Source: an uncultured Phycisphaerales bacterium (GTDB taxonomy: Bacteria > Planctomycetota > Phycisphaerae > WQYP01). From it: a stretch of DNA of 53,339 bases. The notes beneath the pieces are model-generated. The model was not told the DNA's origin. It saw only the letters and a program-made list of their open reading frames with translations, and did no database searches. Shown here in pieces: positions 12,704 to 21,373 of this stretch. The stretch lies in NCBI GenBank assembly GCA_903845195.1, contig CAIMWO010000083.1:1-53339 (forward strand). The letters are read 5' to 3'. The position numbers and the translations under genes were made by a program. Position 1 is the stretch's first letter, and each line of letters begins with the position of its first letter.

Positions 12704-14335
12704 TTAGCGGCCGCGGAGGACGATGGTGCCTTTGGGTTCGCCCTGGCCGGTGCGGCGGAGACGGAGGCTGAGAGATTTAGTCCCACCGACGCCGGTGACC
12801 GTGATCGACCACAGCAGGGGATTGCTGGTGCCAGTGACGAATTGCGGGGCATCAGCGCCATCATGGATGAATTGAACAGAATCGACGGTTACGGTGGCCG
12901 AGCCGGGCGCGGGAATGAGTTCAAGATCATATTGCCGGGCCGCACCGCATGGGGAGGAGACGTCGAATGTGATGGTGGTTCCCTCTTCGGTGACCTTGTT
13001 GCCGTAGGTGCCGAGTTCCATGGGGTTGGCGATGTATGGGGGATTTGGGTCGAACGTGGGAATCTCGCCGACGTGGAACGCGGCCAGGCGATTGATCAAA
13101 GGCGGAGCGACGCTCTCCACCGCACGGAAACGGATGGCGGCAACTTTTTGGGCGGGGAAGAAATCAATCTTCTTGTACCCGATGGCCGTGCCGGAAGCGA
13201 GGCGTTTCCATTTCCTGCTGATGAGGCCTTCAATGACGTAGCGACGCACGCGGTGGCCGAAGGTGATGTCTTCCGTGGTAGTGACATGATCGACGCGGCG
13301 AGGTTTCGGGAACGCAAGTTCGATGGTTTTCCCGCGGCCGGAAGTTTCAGCGAGGGGTGTGCTGAAGCGCTCTCGGATCACGTTGCCGAATTCGGCGACG
13401 CGGCGAACGTCTTCTCGCGGTATACGCCCGGTGGTGTCGGGGTTGCTGTTCAGCAGGAGTACCGCGCCATGGCCGACGGAGCGGTAGTAGGTTTCGATAA
13501 GGCGATCGAGCGATTTGAGTCCGGACTTGTTGTAGGTTTTCCAGAACCAGCAGATGGATTGCGGATCTTTTTTGTCGCCCCAATGCAGGCCGCGAAGGGT
13601 TGTGTCGACTTCGAGCGGTAGCCATGCATCCCCATCGGGATTGCTGTGAGCGACCGTGGCAATGCCGGAGCGGGCATCGCGCGTGGAGAGGGTGTTCCAT
13701 GCCGGGTAGGGGAGGATGCCTTCTTCATTGCCTGCCCAGCGGATGGAAGCCTGCGGACCTTGGAACTGGATGGCGTCAGGTGCGTAGCGGGTGACGATGT
13801 CGGAGACCTCGAAAACGAGGCTGCCGTCAAACCAAATTTCAGAGATGGGTCCATAGCGAGTGAGGAGTTCGGTGAGCTGCTGACGGTAAGTGGCGGTGTA
13901 GCGATCCTGGGCTTCCGGAGTGGCGCATCGGCCGCCGATGCCGGCATCGAGGAATTTATCCGCGGGCGATAGATACATCCCCAGGCGCAATCCGCGCTTT
14001 TGGCAGGAAGCGGCAAGATCGGCGGCGATATCTCCCTTGCCGTTTCGCCACGCGGCCTGCTTGAGGCCGTAGGTGGAACTGTCGGTCTGCCAGAGACAAA
14101 ATCCACCGACGTGCTTGGCGACGAGAATGATCTGCCTGGCACCGAAAGATTCGGCGACATCGCACCATTGTTCGGTATCGAGCTTGGTGGGATTGAATTT
14201 TGCGGGCGGGAGGGAGAGATCATCATTGTCCTGTTCCTGCCATGTGGCGGGACCGAAGTGGACGAACATTTCGATTTCCATCTGGTGCCAGGCGAGTTGG
14301 GCGGCCGTGGGACGGGCAAGAGCGAGCGAATTCAT
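12704..14335 (-). CDS. GH29-like alpha-L-fucosidase (543 aa)
   Basis: Predicted retaining glycosidase acting on terminal alpha-L-fucose. The barrel signature regions are MFVHFGPATW (residues 23-32), AKHVGGFCLWQT (73-84) and EIWFDG (166-171), with Asp170 as the expected nucleophile. The usual GH29 HHDGF reads HVGGF here, so the second active-site His and the Asp are replaced; this suggests a variant subgroup. A C-terminal beta-sandwich with F5/8-type-like strands spans about 330-543. No signal peptide is seen from the chosen ATG (14335, GAGG upstream); the open frame further upstream overlaps the divergent gene and is ignored. Cytoplasmic or non-classically exported action is therefore inferred. 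Confidence 0.8.
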   Translation of the reverse strand: MNSLALARPTAAQLAWHQMEIEMFVHFGPATWQEQDNDDLSLPPAKFNPTKLDTEQWCDVAESFGARQIILVAKHVGGFCLWQTDSSTYGLKQAAWRNGKGDIAADLAASCQKRGLRLGMYLSPADKFLDAGIGGRCATPEAQDRYTATYRQQLTELLTRYGPISEIWFDGSLVFEVSDIVTRYAPDAIQFQGPQASIRWAGNEEGILPYPAWNTLSTRDARSGIATVAHSNPDGDAWLPLEVDTTLRGLHWGDKKDPQSICWFWKTYNKSGLKSLDRLIETYYRSVGHGAVLLLNSNPDTTGRIPREDVRRVAEFGNVIRERFSTPLAETSGRGKTIELAFPKPRRVDHVTTTEDITFGHRVRRYVIEGLISRKWKRLASGTAIGYKKIDFFPAQKVAAIRFRAVESVAPPLINRLAAFHVGEIPTFDPNPPYIANPMELGTYGNKVTEEGTTITFDVSSPCGAARQYDLELIPAPGSATVTVDSVQFIHDGADAPQFVTGTSNPLLWSITVTGVGGTKSLSLRLRRTGQGEPKGTIVLRGR

Positions 14336-14438
14336 GGCAGATTTTCCTCGACTTATGTGAAGCGGGATCGCACGATATCTTGAAATGGGGTTAATGGCTA
14401 GTCGTTCGTTGTTGGTGGTGGATGCTGGAGGATGCTGT

Positions 14439-15395
14439 ATGAGCAGGCGAGCCTTGGTTTGGGCGGCGGTGGCGGTGTTGGCGGGTGCGGGTGCGGTGAT
14501 CGGCGCCGGTGCGAAGCCGGAGGAGATCACGGCCGAGGACCGGATTCTCAATAAGTTGCAGGTCTTCCCCAAAGATGATCTGTGGAATAAGGACATCTCG
14601 AAAGAGGCCGTGGATCCGGCATCCGATGCGCTGGTCGCCGAGATAGGGACCGGCAAGTCGTTGCATCCTGACTGGGGAACGAAGTACGGGATTCCGTTTC
14701 AATTCGTTGATAAGAAGACGCCGCGCTACGATGTGAAGTTTCAGTACGCCGACGAATGTGACAAAGGCCCGTATCCGATTCCGGATAATGTGCAGATCGA
14801 GGGGGTTCTTTCTGGTGGGGCGGACGCACAGGGAGATCGGCACATTTTGTGCATCGATGTTGAGGCGGGCAAGCTTTACGAACTCTGGAGCAGTTGGAAA
14901 AAGCAGGGGAAGTGGACCGCGGGAAGCGGGGCGATTTTCGATTTGAACAAGAAGAGCTACCTTCAGCGGCCGAAGGGGTGGACGAGTTCCGATGCGGCGG
15001 GCCTACCGGTGTTTCCGGGGTTGGTGCGGTATGACGAAGTATGCCTGAAGAAGGAGATCGCCCATGCGGTGCGGTTTACGGTGGTGAAGTCGTGCCGCGG
15101 GTATGTCGCGCCGGCATCGCACTGGGCCAGCAATAAGAAGGATGTGAATCTTCCCCCGATGGGAATGCGCGTGCGGCTGAAGGCGAATTACGACATCAGC
15201 GGATTTCCCGCGGAAGCCCAGGTGGTGCTGAAATGTCTGAAAAAATACGGGATGATCCTCGCGGACAACGGCAGCGACTGGTTCATCACCGGCGCGCCGG
15301 ACCCGCGCTGGAATGATGATGCAATCAATTCACTCAAGAAAGTGAAGGGGAAGGATCTGGAAGTGGTGAAGATGGGCGACGTGACGCGCGGGTGA
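14439..15395 (+). CDS. Secreted protein of unknown function (318 aa)
   Basis: The ATG at 14439 follows GGAGG (14427-14431) and opens a signal peptide of about 25 residues (MSRRALVWAAVAVLAGAGA). The mature protein begins with FPKDDLWNKDIS, followed by a SLHPDWGT segment. I have the impression that this DLWNxDIS...LHPDxG pattern occurs in a family of bacterial secreted proteins without assigned activity. Aromatic residues, Asp, His and a Cys pair (CDKGPYPIP and HILCIDVEAG) are spread over a likely beta-rich domain. It is divergent from the fucosidase with about 100 bp between starts, so both may share a regulatory region; the upstream bases 14390-14430 contain TAGTCGTTCGTTGTTGG-type words. Confidence 0.7.
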   Translation: MSRRALVWAAVAVLAGAGAVIGAGAKPEEITAEDRILNKLQVFPKDDLWNKDISKEAVDPASDALVAEIGTGKSLHPDWGTKYGIPFQFVDKKTPRYDVKFQYADECDKGPYPIPDNVQIEGVLSGGADAQGDRHILCIDVEAGKLYELWSSWKKQGKWTAGSGAIFDLNKKSYLQRPKGWTSSDAAGLPVFPGLVRYDEVCLKKEIAHAVRFTVVKSCRGYVAPASHWASNKKDVNLPPMGMRVRLKANYDISGFPAEAQVVLKCLKKYGMILADNGSDWFITGAPDPRWNDDAINSLKKVKGKDLEVVKMGDVTRG

Positions 15396-15454
15396 AGGCT
15401 GAACCAGGGAGCATGATTGCGTCAGTAGTTTGTTTTGAGGAAAGGAATGGTTGA

Positions 15455-15922
15455 ATGCGATCGACTTTGAAAGCGACGGGGTTGGCGGGGGTGATGGTAT
15501 TGGTGGCTATATCCCTGGCGGGCTTGGCGGCGGCGGAACGGGGTGAGGGCGGCGATGGAAACGCCAAAGGGGACAATCTTGAACACCTTATGAAGAGCAT
15601 GGAAAAGGGCCTCAACGCAATCAAGAAGGATGTGAAGGACGAGAAGCAACAGGCGCGGATGCTCCAGTTGGTGGCCCAGTTCGAGAAAGACGTTCTGACG
15701 GCCAAGGGGATTATCCCGGGGCGGATCGCGCGCAAGACTGGCGATGAAAAGGACAAAGCCATCGCTGAATACCGTGGAATGATGTCAAACGTTTTGCGCC
15801 AGGCGCTCGACCTGGAAGATTCCATCAGCGAGAACAAGCCGGATGAGGCCTTAAAGGTCATCGACCAGATTGTGGAGATTGAGAAGCAGGGCCACAAGGA
15901 ATTCCGACCGAAGGAGCACTGA
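15455..15922 (+). CDS. Cytochrome b562-like periplasmic protein (155 aa)
   Basis: A signal peptide (residues 1-27, ending AGLAAA) is followed by a four-helix-bundle-sized domain. Haem ligands of the cytochrome b562 family can be placed: Met46 in LEHLMKSME near the first helix and His147 in KQGHKEFRP near the last helix, 101 residues apart against 95 in the E. coli protein. The DEALKVIDQIVEIEKQGHKEF ending closely follows the family. No CxxCH motif is present, so any haem is non-covalent. Likely role is periplasmic electron transfer or haem-dependent sensing; it lies back-to-front against a kinase with a FixL-like haem PAS. A haem-free structural homologue is possible. Confidence 0.7.
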   Translation: MRSTLKATGLAGVMVLVAISLAGLAAAERGEGGDGNAKGDNLEHLMKSMEKGLNAIKKDVKDEKQQARMLQLVAQFEKDVLTAKGIIPGRIARKTGDEKDKAIAEYRGMMSNVLRQALDLEDSISENKPDEALKVIDQIVEIEKQGHKEFRPKEH

Positions 15923-15937
15923 GTCGCGGCGAAGCAT

Positions 15938-17926
15938 TCAGTTATTGGTGGTGAGTTGGCGGAGCACCGCTTCGAGTTTCTGGAAATCCACGGGTTTGAT
16001 CAGATGATCCATGAAGCCCGCGGCCCGGCTGCGATGCAGGTCTTCCGGCTGGCCGAAACCGCTTAGGGCAATGGCCTTGATCGTATGTCCCTGTTTGGCC
16101 TGTAAGAGGCGGACGACGTCCAGCCCGCTGCCGTCGGGGAGGCCGATATCACTGACGAGTACATCAAACTTTTCCTTGTCGGCCAGCTGGACGGCCTCAC
16201 GAACAGTCGAGGCGGTGAGCACGACATAGCCGAGTGATTTGAGCAGTTTGGACATGATGCGCAGCGTGTCTCCGTGATCTTCGACCAGCAGAAGACGGTA
16301 TGCGGCATTCTGGGCTGGCGTGGCGGCCATCGGCACTTTGGGCTCCGGAACTGCCGGGACGGTGCTCAGCTTCAGACAGAAGATCGCGCCTTTGTTCTTG
16401 CCTGGGCTGGAGGCGGTGAGCGATCCGCCGTGGAGGTCCACGATCCCCTTACTGATGGCCAGTCCCAATCCGAGTCCGCCGAATTGGCGGGTGATGGCCG
16501 TATCTCCCTGTTCGAAAGGATGAAAGAGGCGGTTGAGGACTTCAGGTTCGATGCCAATGCCGGAATCGGCCAGTTCGATCTGCAGTTCGTGCTCGCCGAC
16601 GTTTGTGGTGCGGATACTGATGTGGCCTGCTTTGGTGGTGAACTTGATGGCGTTATGCAGAAGATTGTTCAATACCTGCAAGATGCGTTTGGGATCGGCC
16701 CAGATGTAATGATCGCCGGCGCGTAGCTCAGCGGTCAGTTCGATATTCTTTGCCGCGGCCTCACTTTCAAACTGACTCAAGAGGTTGTGCAGGAGGATGT
16801 GGACATCGACGATTTCGAAGTGCAGCTCGATTTTGCCGCGGGACAACCGCGTGAGATTCAGAAGATCGTCGACAAGCTGCGCCTCGTGCTCGACGTTTCG
16901 CCGGATCGTGCTGATTTCCTCCTGCACTTCAGGATCGATTTCCGTCTTGAGTTCCAGGAATGACACGGCGGCCAATATAGGCGTCAACGGCGTGCGGAGT
17001 TCGTGACTCACCATCGCCAGAAACTGGTCCTTGGCCTTGTTGGCGGCTTCGGCGGACTCCCTGGCGGCCTCTGCCGATTCCTTGGCCACTACCAGCGATT
17101 GTTCGGCTTCCTTGCGCAGTGTGATGTCGCGCACGATTCCGGTGAACATGCGACGGTCGCCGAGTTTCACCTCGCTTACCGCCAGATCGATCGGAAATAT
17201 GCTGCCGTCTTTCCGCCGACCCTTTACCTCGCGGCCGATGCCGATGATCTTGGCCTGTCCCGTCTGATGGTAGTTGGAAAGGTACTGGTCATGCTGGGTA
17301 TGGTAGGGCTCCGGCATGAGCAGCTTGATGTTCTGGCCGATCAGTTCTTCCTGCGTGTAACCGAAGATGCGCAGGGCAGCGGGATTGAGCCATTCGATGC
17401 GACCACGTTCATCGATGGCCATGATGCCATCGACGGCCGTCTTGATCACACCTTGCATCTGGGCGGCGGTGTCGCGGATGGCCTGTTCGGCCTGGCGGCG
17501 CTCGGTCATGTCGCGCGTGACTTTCGTGAAGCCGCGCAGTTTTCCCCCCGGTTCCCGCAGTGCTGTTGTCACCACGCTGGCCCAGAACTTTGAGCCATCC
17601 TTGCGGACACGCCACCCTTCGGATTCATAGCGTCCGCTCGCCTCAGCCTGCTGCAGTTCCTGCCGCGGCTTTCCGGCGCTGATGTCTTCAGGCGTGTAGA
17701 AGATCGCATAGTCCCGGCCGGTGATTTCGTCAGCGGTGTAACCGATGATACGCTGTGCGCCGGTATTCCAGGTGACGACTCGACCCTCCGAATCCAGCAT
17801 CAACAGGGCATAGTCCTTCAAGCTTTCGACCATGAGGCGGAACATTTCCCCATTCGTCTCAGCCTGCTTGTCATGCTGCTGACTTGCGTCCGCATTATCT
17901 GGTTTTGGATCATTGGTCTGATTCAT
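15938..17926 (-). CDS. Hybrid sensor histidine kinase with two PAS domains, second FixL-like (662 aa)
   Basis: Order: PAS1 about 28-145, PAS2 about 155-272, coiled helix 272-300, HisKA with SHELRTPL (phospho-acceptor His308), HATPase_c with N425 (LLHNAIKFT), DSGIG (454-458) and GLGLGLA, and a C-terminal receiver about 543-662 with Asp593 (VSDIGLPDG) and Lys644. No membrane segments, so it is cytoplasmic. PAS2 matches FixL: QHDQY gives His212 at the haem-ligand position and IIGIGREV gives Arg232 at the oxygen-sensing Arg position, so haem-based O2 sensing is inferred. Residues equivalent to FixL Arg206 and His214 are Asn218 and Lys226. ATG at 17926 is chosen over an upstream TTG. No cognate output regulator is adjacent. 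Confidence 0.88.
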   Translation of the reverse strand: MNQTNDPKPDNADASQQHDKQAETNGEMFRLMVESLKDYALLMLDSEGRVVTWNTGAQRIIGYTADEITGRDYAIFYTPEDISAGKPRQELQQAEASGRYESEGWRVRKDGSKFWASVVTTALREPGGKLRGFTKVTRDMTERRQAEQAIRDTAAQMQGVIKTAVDGIMAIDERGRIEWLNPAALRIFGYTQEELIGQNIKLLMPEPYHTQHDQYLSNYHQTGQAKIIGIGREVKGRRKDGSIFPIDLAVSEVKLGDRRMFTGIVRDITLRKEAEQSLVVAKESAEAARESAEAANKAKDQFLAMVSHELRTPLTPILAAVSFLELKTEIDPEVQEEISTIRRNVEHEAQLVDDLLNLTRLSRGKIELHFEIVDVHILLHNLLSQFESEAAAKNIELTAELRAGDHYIWADPKRILQVLNNLLHNAIKFTTKAGHISIRTTNVGEHELQIELADSGIGIEPEVLNRLFHPFEQGDTAITRQFGGLGLGLAISKGIVDLHGGSLTASSPGKNKGAIFCLKLSTVPAVPEPKVPMAATPAQNAAYRLLLVEDHGDTLRIMSKLLKSLGYVVLTASTVREAVQLADKEKFDVLVSDIGLPDGSGLDVVRLLQAKQGHTIKAIALSGFGQPEDLHRSRAAGFMDHLIKPVDFQKLEAVLRQLTTNN

Positions 17927-18227
17927 GTGTGAGCCATCGCCGTAAAATACATGTAATAACAACCCGACAACATCAGTTCATGACGGTCGCCGCAGAAGCA
18001 ATTTTCAGTTGTGCCAAGCCCACTTGAGGAAGTGCTGCGTATCCAGTTGTTTTGTCTGCTCATCTACTATCGGATAATAGTCAGGCATTCATGGAGAATA
18101 GCGGCATCGGCTATTGATCCGAGCGATTCGTTTTTGTGTTAATGGGGGTATTGTGTCAAGTTGACCGGTGCCCTGAACTGCCAGAATCAAGGCTCCGTAG
18201 ATCAATCGCCTTGATCCTGATCATCTA
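17927..18227. other. Spacer between kinase gene and tRNA-Leu
   Basis: No gene is seen. The spacer is the presumed upstream region of the leftward kinase gene. It has an inverted pair AATAGC (18097-18102) / GCTATT (18110-18115) and a small palindrome around 18067-18081. A reverse-strand promoter is likely here but no box pair is convincing. Confidence 0.5.
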
Positions 18228-18310
18228 TGCCGGAGGAGGGAGTCGAACCCACACGTCCTTGCGGACAACGGATTTTGAGTCCGCCGCGTCTGCCATTCCG
18301 CCACTCCGGC
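18228..18310 (-). tRNA. tRNA-Leu (anticodon CAA)
   Basis: The 83-nt gene reads GCCGGAG at its 5' end (18310) and CTCCGGC plus discriminator A at its 3' end. The anticodon loop CTCAAAA gives CAA, decoding UUG. A long variable arm (GTCCGCAAGGAC stem) marks a class II tRNA, and GGTTCGACTCC is the T arm. The CCA end is not encoded (genomic TAG follows), so it must be added by a nucleotidyltransferase such as the one encoded at 32106-33353. Confidence 0.96.
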
Positions 18311-18320
18311 AAGGCGGGTG

Positions 18321-18326
18321 ATTATA
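18321..18326 (-). promoter_or_regulatory. -10 box of the tRNA-Leu gene
   Basis: A perfect TATAAT on the reverse strand lies 10 bases before the tRNA 5' end. The matching -35 region, 17 bases further upstream, is weak (TTCCCT). Transcription would start a few bases before the mature tRNA. Confidence 0.6.
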
Positions 18327-18411
18327 CGGAATCGTTGCGAAAAAGGGAACGGCAGTTTGTGAAACACCAAACACAGAACCTATAGCGCGAGTGCGGTGCG
18401 GGCGTATCGCA

Positions 18412-20238
18412 TCAGGGCGAGGTTGGTGCTGACGGTTCGGTGGCGGTGGGGGGGCCGGAGGGGGTAGGGGACGGCACGGCCGCTGCTTTTGTTGCCGGTG
18501 CTTCATCCACACACACTTCAGACAGCGATTGCCCGTCCACGCTGCGGCGGATGAGCATGTAGAGCAGCGTATGGCTGGAGAAGTAATAGCTGATCACGTA
18601 TGCCCCGATAGAACTGATCAGCAGGAAGACCCAGAAGTACAGGAAGAGCGAGCCGAGGAATTCCGTCACACTCATCGCGTACCAGTTGACGGGATTGATG
18701 AGATGGCCGAATTTCGGGGCCGGCCAGAGCGTATCGAGCTTGGCGATGCCGGAATACCACCCGTGGTTGTAACCGAATACATTGACGCCCCAGCCGGCGC
18801 AGGTGTGCGTAACGGCCAAGATCAGGTAGACCGCGAAGGAGACGAAAAGGAATGTGGCAACGCCGTAAATCAACGAGACCAGCGTGTAAAACGCCAGCCT
18901 CCACGGCCGGGCATAGGCGTAGGCAAAAGCGCGGGACATGGCGTCAAACGTGTCGGAGCCTTCGACGGCCAGCGTCGGGTAAAGCAGGTTGAACCCGCCG
19001 AGGATGCCCAGCAAGAGCAGCATGAGCACGAAGGCGATGGCGAAGAAGGCCACCAGCAGAATGCCGACCAGTATTTCGCCCACGAACGGAATCGCACCAA
19101 TCAGTCCCAGCACGGCAAGACCCAGACCGAGCACGAGGATGATGGCCAGAGGCGCCAGCGGCGTTTTGACAAAGACGGCGAGACGCCGGCTGGTGAAGAG
19201 GAATACATCCTTCAGCGGCGCACGCTCGATGCCGGCGATTTCCAATGCGCTCAACCGGCAAATCATTCCGCCCGCCAGCGCCATCACGAAGATGCTGAAG
19301 AGCACCAGCAGCGATACGGATGCCAGATAAAGCCCGCGGAAGGACATCATCCTGATCCAGCCGCTCCAGGTGCCGGCGTTCTCCGGCCGCCATTGCATGG
19401 GGCCGGTGCCGGAGAAGAGCCAGGCCGGTGCGGTCAGCGACATATTGGCCAGGCAGCCGGCGATGGTGTCGGATTTCCACAGGTGATTAGAGTCGCTGGA
19501 AAACGCGCCGACTGAGAGCACGGTCGTGTCGAGATCGATGTCTGCCGATGAAGGTTTGACCGGCGCGATGCGCACCAGCGAAAGCGTATTGACGACAAGC
19601 GCATCGAATTGTTTGACTTCATATTGCAGAAACGCGTCGAAGATGCCCGTGCCGGTGACGCGTTTCAATTCCGACATATCGTCCAGAAGTTTGGCGGCTT
19701 TTCGCACTCGCCGCTCGTTCTCGATCTCTGCGGGCGTACGAACTCCGGGAATCGGCGGCAGGCCTTGGCGTACCGTCTCGTCTTCAGCCCGTGTCTTACT
19801 GATTTCCTGCAGGTCCTTTGCATATTGGGCCATCAGGTTGCTCTGAATCGTACGGCGAGCGCTCCTCGGACTTTCGGCAAGCCGATCAATTTCATCGGGC
19901 AATGCCGCGCCGGGGCTCGTTGCACGCAGGCGGTCCGCCAACCAGAATCTCCGCGTCTCAAGCTTCTGGTGGCGCTGTTCGCTGTAGCTATCCGATTTGT
20001 CATTCTGGAACGATTCAATTTCGCCGACGAATACCTGCGGCCCCCATACGACGTCGAAGAATCGACCCGCCGTGTAGATGAGCATGATCGCGATCAGGGC
20101 CATGATGATCTTCGCCGGGTTGATCGCCAGCCGGAAGCTGCGGAAAAGCTGGGTGAACTCCAGGACGCTTTCCCAGCGCACGCCTTGAACCTGCATGAGA
20201 CGGGGAGACGGGCTATCGGGAGGTGGAGATTGAGTCAT
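18412..20238 (-). CDS. Multi-spanning membrane protein of unknown function (608 aa)
   Basis: After a Pro/Ser-rich start, a first membrane helix lies about residues 43-62 (IIMALIAIMLIYTAG). A large extracytoplasmic segment (about 65-310) with charged, partly coiled stretches follows, then about six further membrane helices between 310 and 575 (for example LVLFSIFVMALAGGMI and ILVGILLVAFFAIAFVLML). The C-terminal 40 residues are Ala/Pro/Thr-rich and disordered. No transporter or enzyme motif is recognised. The ATG at 20238 is preferred over an upstream start in frame; the ribosome site is weak. It lies 49 nt downstream of nadK in the same direction and may be co-transcribed with it. Confidence 0.75.
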   Translation of the reverse strand: MTQSPPPDSPSPRLMQVQGVRWESVLEFTQLFRSFRLAINPAKIIMALIAIMLIYTAGRFFDVVWGPQVFVGEIESFQNDKSDSYSEQRHQKLETRRFWLADRLRATSPGAALPDEIDRLAESPRSARRTIQSNLMAQYAKDLQEISKTRAEDETVRQGLPPIPGVRTPAEIENERRVRKAAKLLDDMSELKRVTGTGIFDAFLQYEVKQFDALVVNTLSLVRIAPVKPSSADIDLDTTVLSVGAFSSDSNHLWKSDTIAGCLANMSLTAPAWLFSGTGPMQWRPENAGTWSGWIRMMSFRGLYLASVSLLVLFSIFVMALAGGMICRLSALEIAGIERAPLKDVFLFTSRRLAVFVKTPLAPLAIILVLGLGLAVLGLIGAIPFVGEILVGILLVAFFAIAFVLMLLLLGILGGFNLLYPTLAVEGSDTFDAMSRAFAYAYARPWRLAFYTLVSLIYGVATFLFVSFAVYLILAVTHTCAGWGVNVFGYNHGWYSGIAKLDTLWPAPKFGHLINPVNWYAMSVTEFLGSLFLYFWVFLLISSIGAYVISYYFSSHTLLYMLIRRSVDGQSLSEVCVDEAPATKAAAVPSPTPSGPPTATEPSAPTSP

Positions 20239-20286
20239 TGTTTGCTCGAATTTCTCGAAGTGAACGAATATCAAAAATCCAACGCG

Positions 20287-21171
20287 TCAATGTCTCGGGC
20301 TTTGTGCCCACTGCAGCTTCGTGGCCAACATGCGCCAGTGCGACATGCTCGGGTTCTCAACCAGGCGCAACGGGCGCGCGGCGCGGCGAACCAGCAGGCA
20401 CTGATCTTCCGTAATAGGATAAGTTACCTGTCCGTCGAAGTTCACCTTGCTGCCGGCATTCAGGTGCTGAGGCACGATCAGGACCGCCGAGGAATCCGGG
20501 ATGACCACCGGCCGAAAGCTCAGCGAGTGCGGGCAGATCGGGGTCAGCACCATGGCATTCACTTGAGGTGAAAGCAACGGCCCGCCGGCAGAGAGGTTGT
20601 AACCCGTTGAGCCCGACGCAGTCGCCACAACCACGCCGTCGGAACGGAACGTCGTGGTGGCCTCCTCATCGATCTGCACGGCCAATCCGATCATGCGGAA
20701 GGGATCACCGGCATTGATGACCACATCGTTGAGCGCCAGCGCCGCAAAGAGGGGCTTCTGCGCGAGAAGCTGCTGGAGCGGCTGGATCTGTCCGTCTGGA
20801 GTCTCGCGGTGGTAGATCTCGCCGCACAACATCAGGCGGTTGGTCGTGGGAGCTTGGCCGCTGAGGATCGTATCGAGGTGCTGCTTGAACTGCTCGAACG
20901 AGAAGGCGGCCAAGTAGCCGATTTTCCCAAAATTGATACCGACGACCGGCACGTCGAGGCCGCGCATGACCTGGGCGATGGAGAGGATTGAGCCGTCGCC
21001 GCCGAGGACTACGACCAGGTTGGGTTTGAGCTGGGCTAGCCGATCGGCAGGAGAATCAAGCAGCAGCGTCGCGGTGATTTCGCCTGCACGCGCCCGAAGC
21101 AGCCGTTGCAGTTCACCGGCTGCAGCAACCGCATCAGGCTTGTCCCGGTTTGGAATCAATACGATGTTCAT
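20287..21171 (-). CDS. nadK: NAD kinase
   Basis: Phosphorylates NAD+ to NADP+ with ATP or polyphosphate. The diagnostic motifs are present: VVLGGDGSIL near residue 59, ALNDVVI near 155, and the Gly/Thr-rich ATASGSTGYNLSAGGPLL near 190. Its length, 294 aa from ATG 21171 (MNIVLIPNRDKP), matches the family. The open frame extends 108 codons further upstream through Pro-rich, atypical sequence; that part is rejected as non-coding. It is cytoplasmic and essential in most bacteria. Confidence 0.92.
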   Translation of the reverse strand: MNIVLIPNRDKPDAVAAAGELQRLLRARAGEITATLLLDSPADRLAQLKPNLVVVLGGDGSILSIAQVMRGLDVPVVGINFGKIGYLAAFSFEQFKQHLDTILSGQAPTTNRLMLCGEIYHRETPDGQIQPLQQLLAQKPLFAALALNDVVINAGDPFRMIGLAVQIDEEATTTFRSDGVVVATASGSTGYNLSAGGPLLSPQVNAMVLTPICPHSLSFRPVVIPDSSAVLIVPQHLNAGSKVNFDGQVTYPITEDQCLLVRRAARPLRLVENPSMSHWRMLATKLQWAQSPRH

Positions 21172-21373
21172 GGCCAAAGGATACCCGCGTTGAAGCAACT
21201 CGGACAGTGCCTGCGCCCACTCATGGGTGTGGCAGATTTTCCGGGAGAGGGTTTGGTAGGACTTGCCTGACGACCCCCCCCTTGGCCCCTCCCACTCTCG
21301 CCCCGCGAGCCGCTGCAGCGTAGGGCACAGGAGGCGGGCCTGCCGGGGAAATTGGCACACATTGGAAATAGGG

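Noticed and set aside
18136..18321. A 61-codon frame ending [20 protein letters not shown]
   Set aside because: This is the familiar spurious translation of a tRNA-Leu gene on the other strand.
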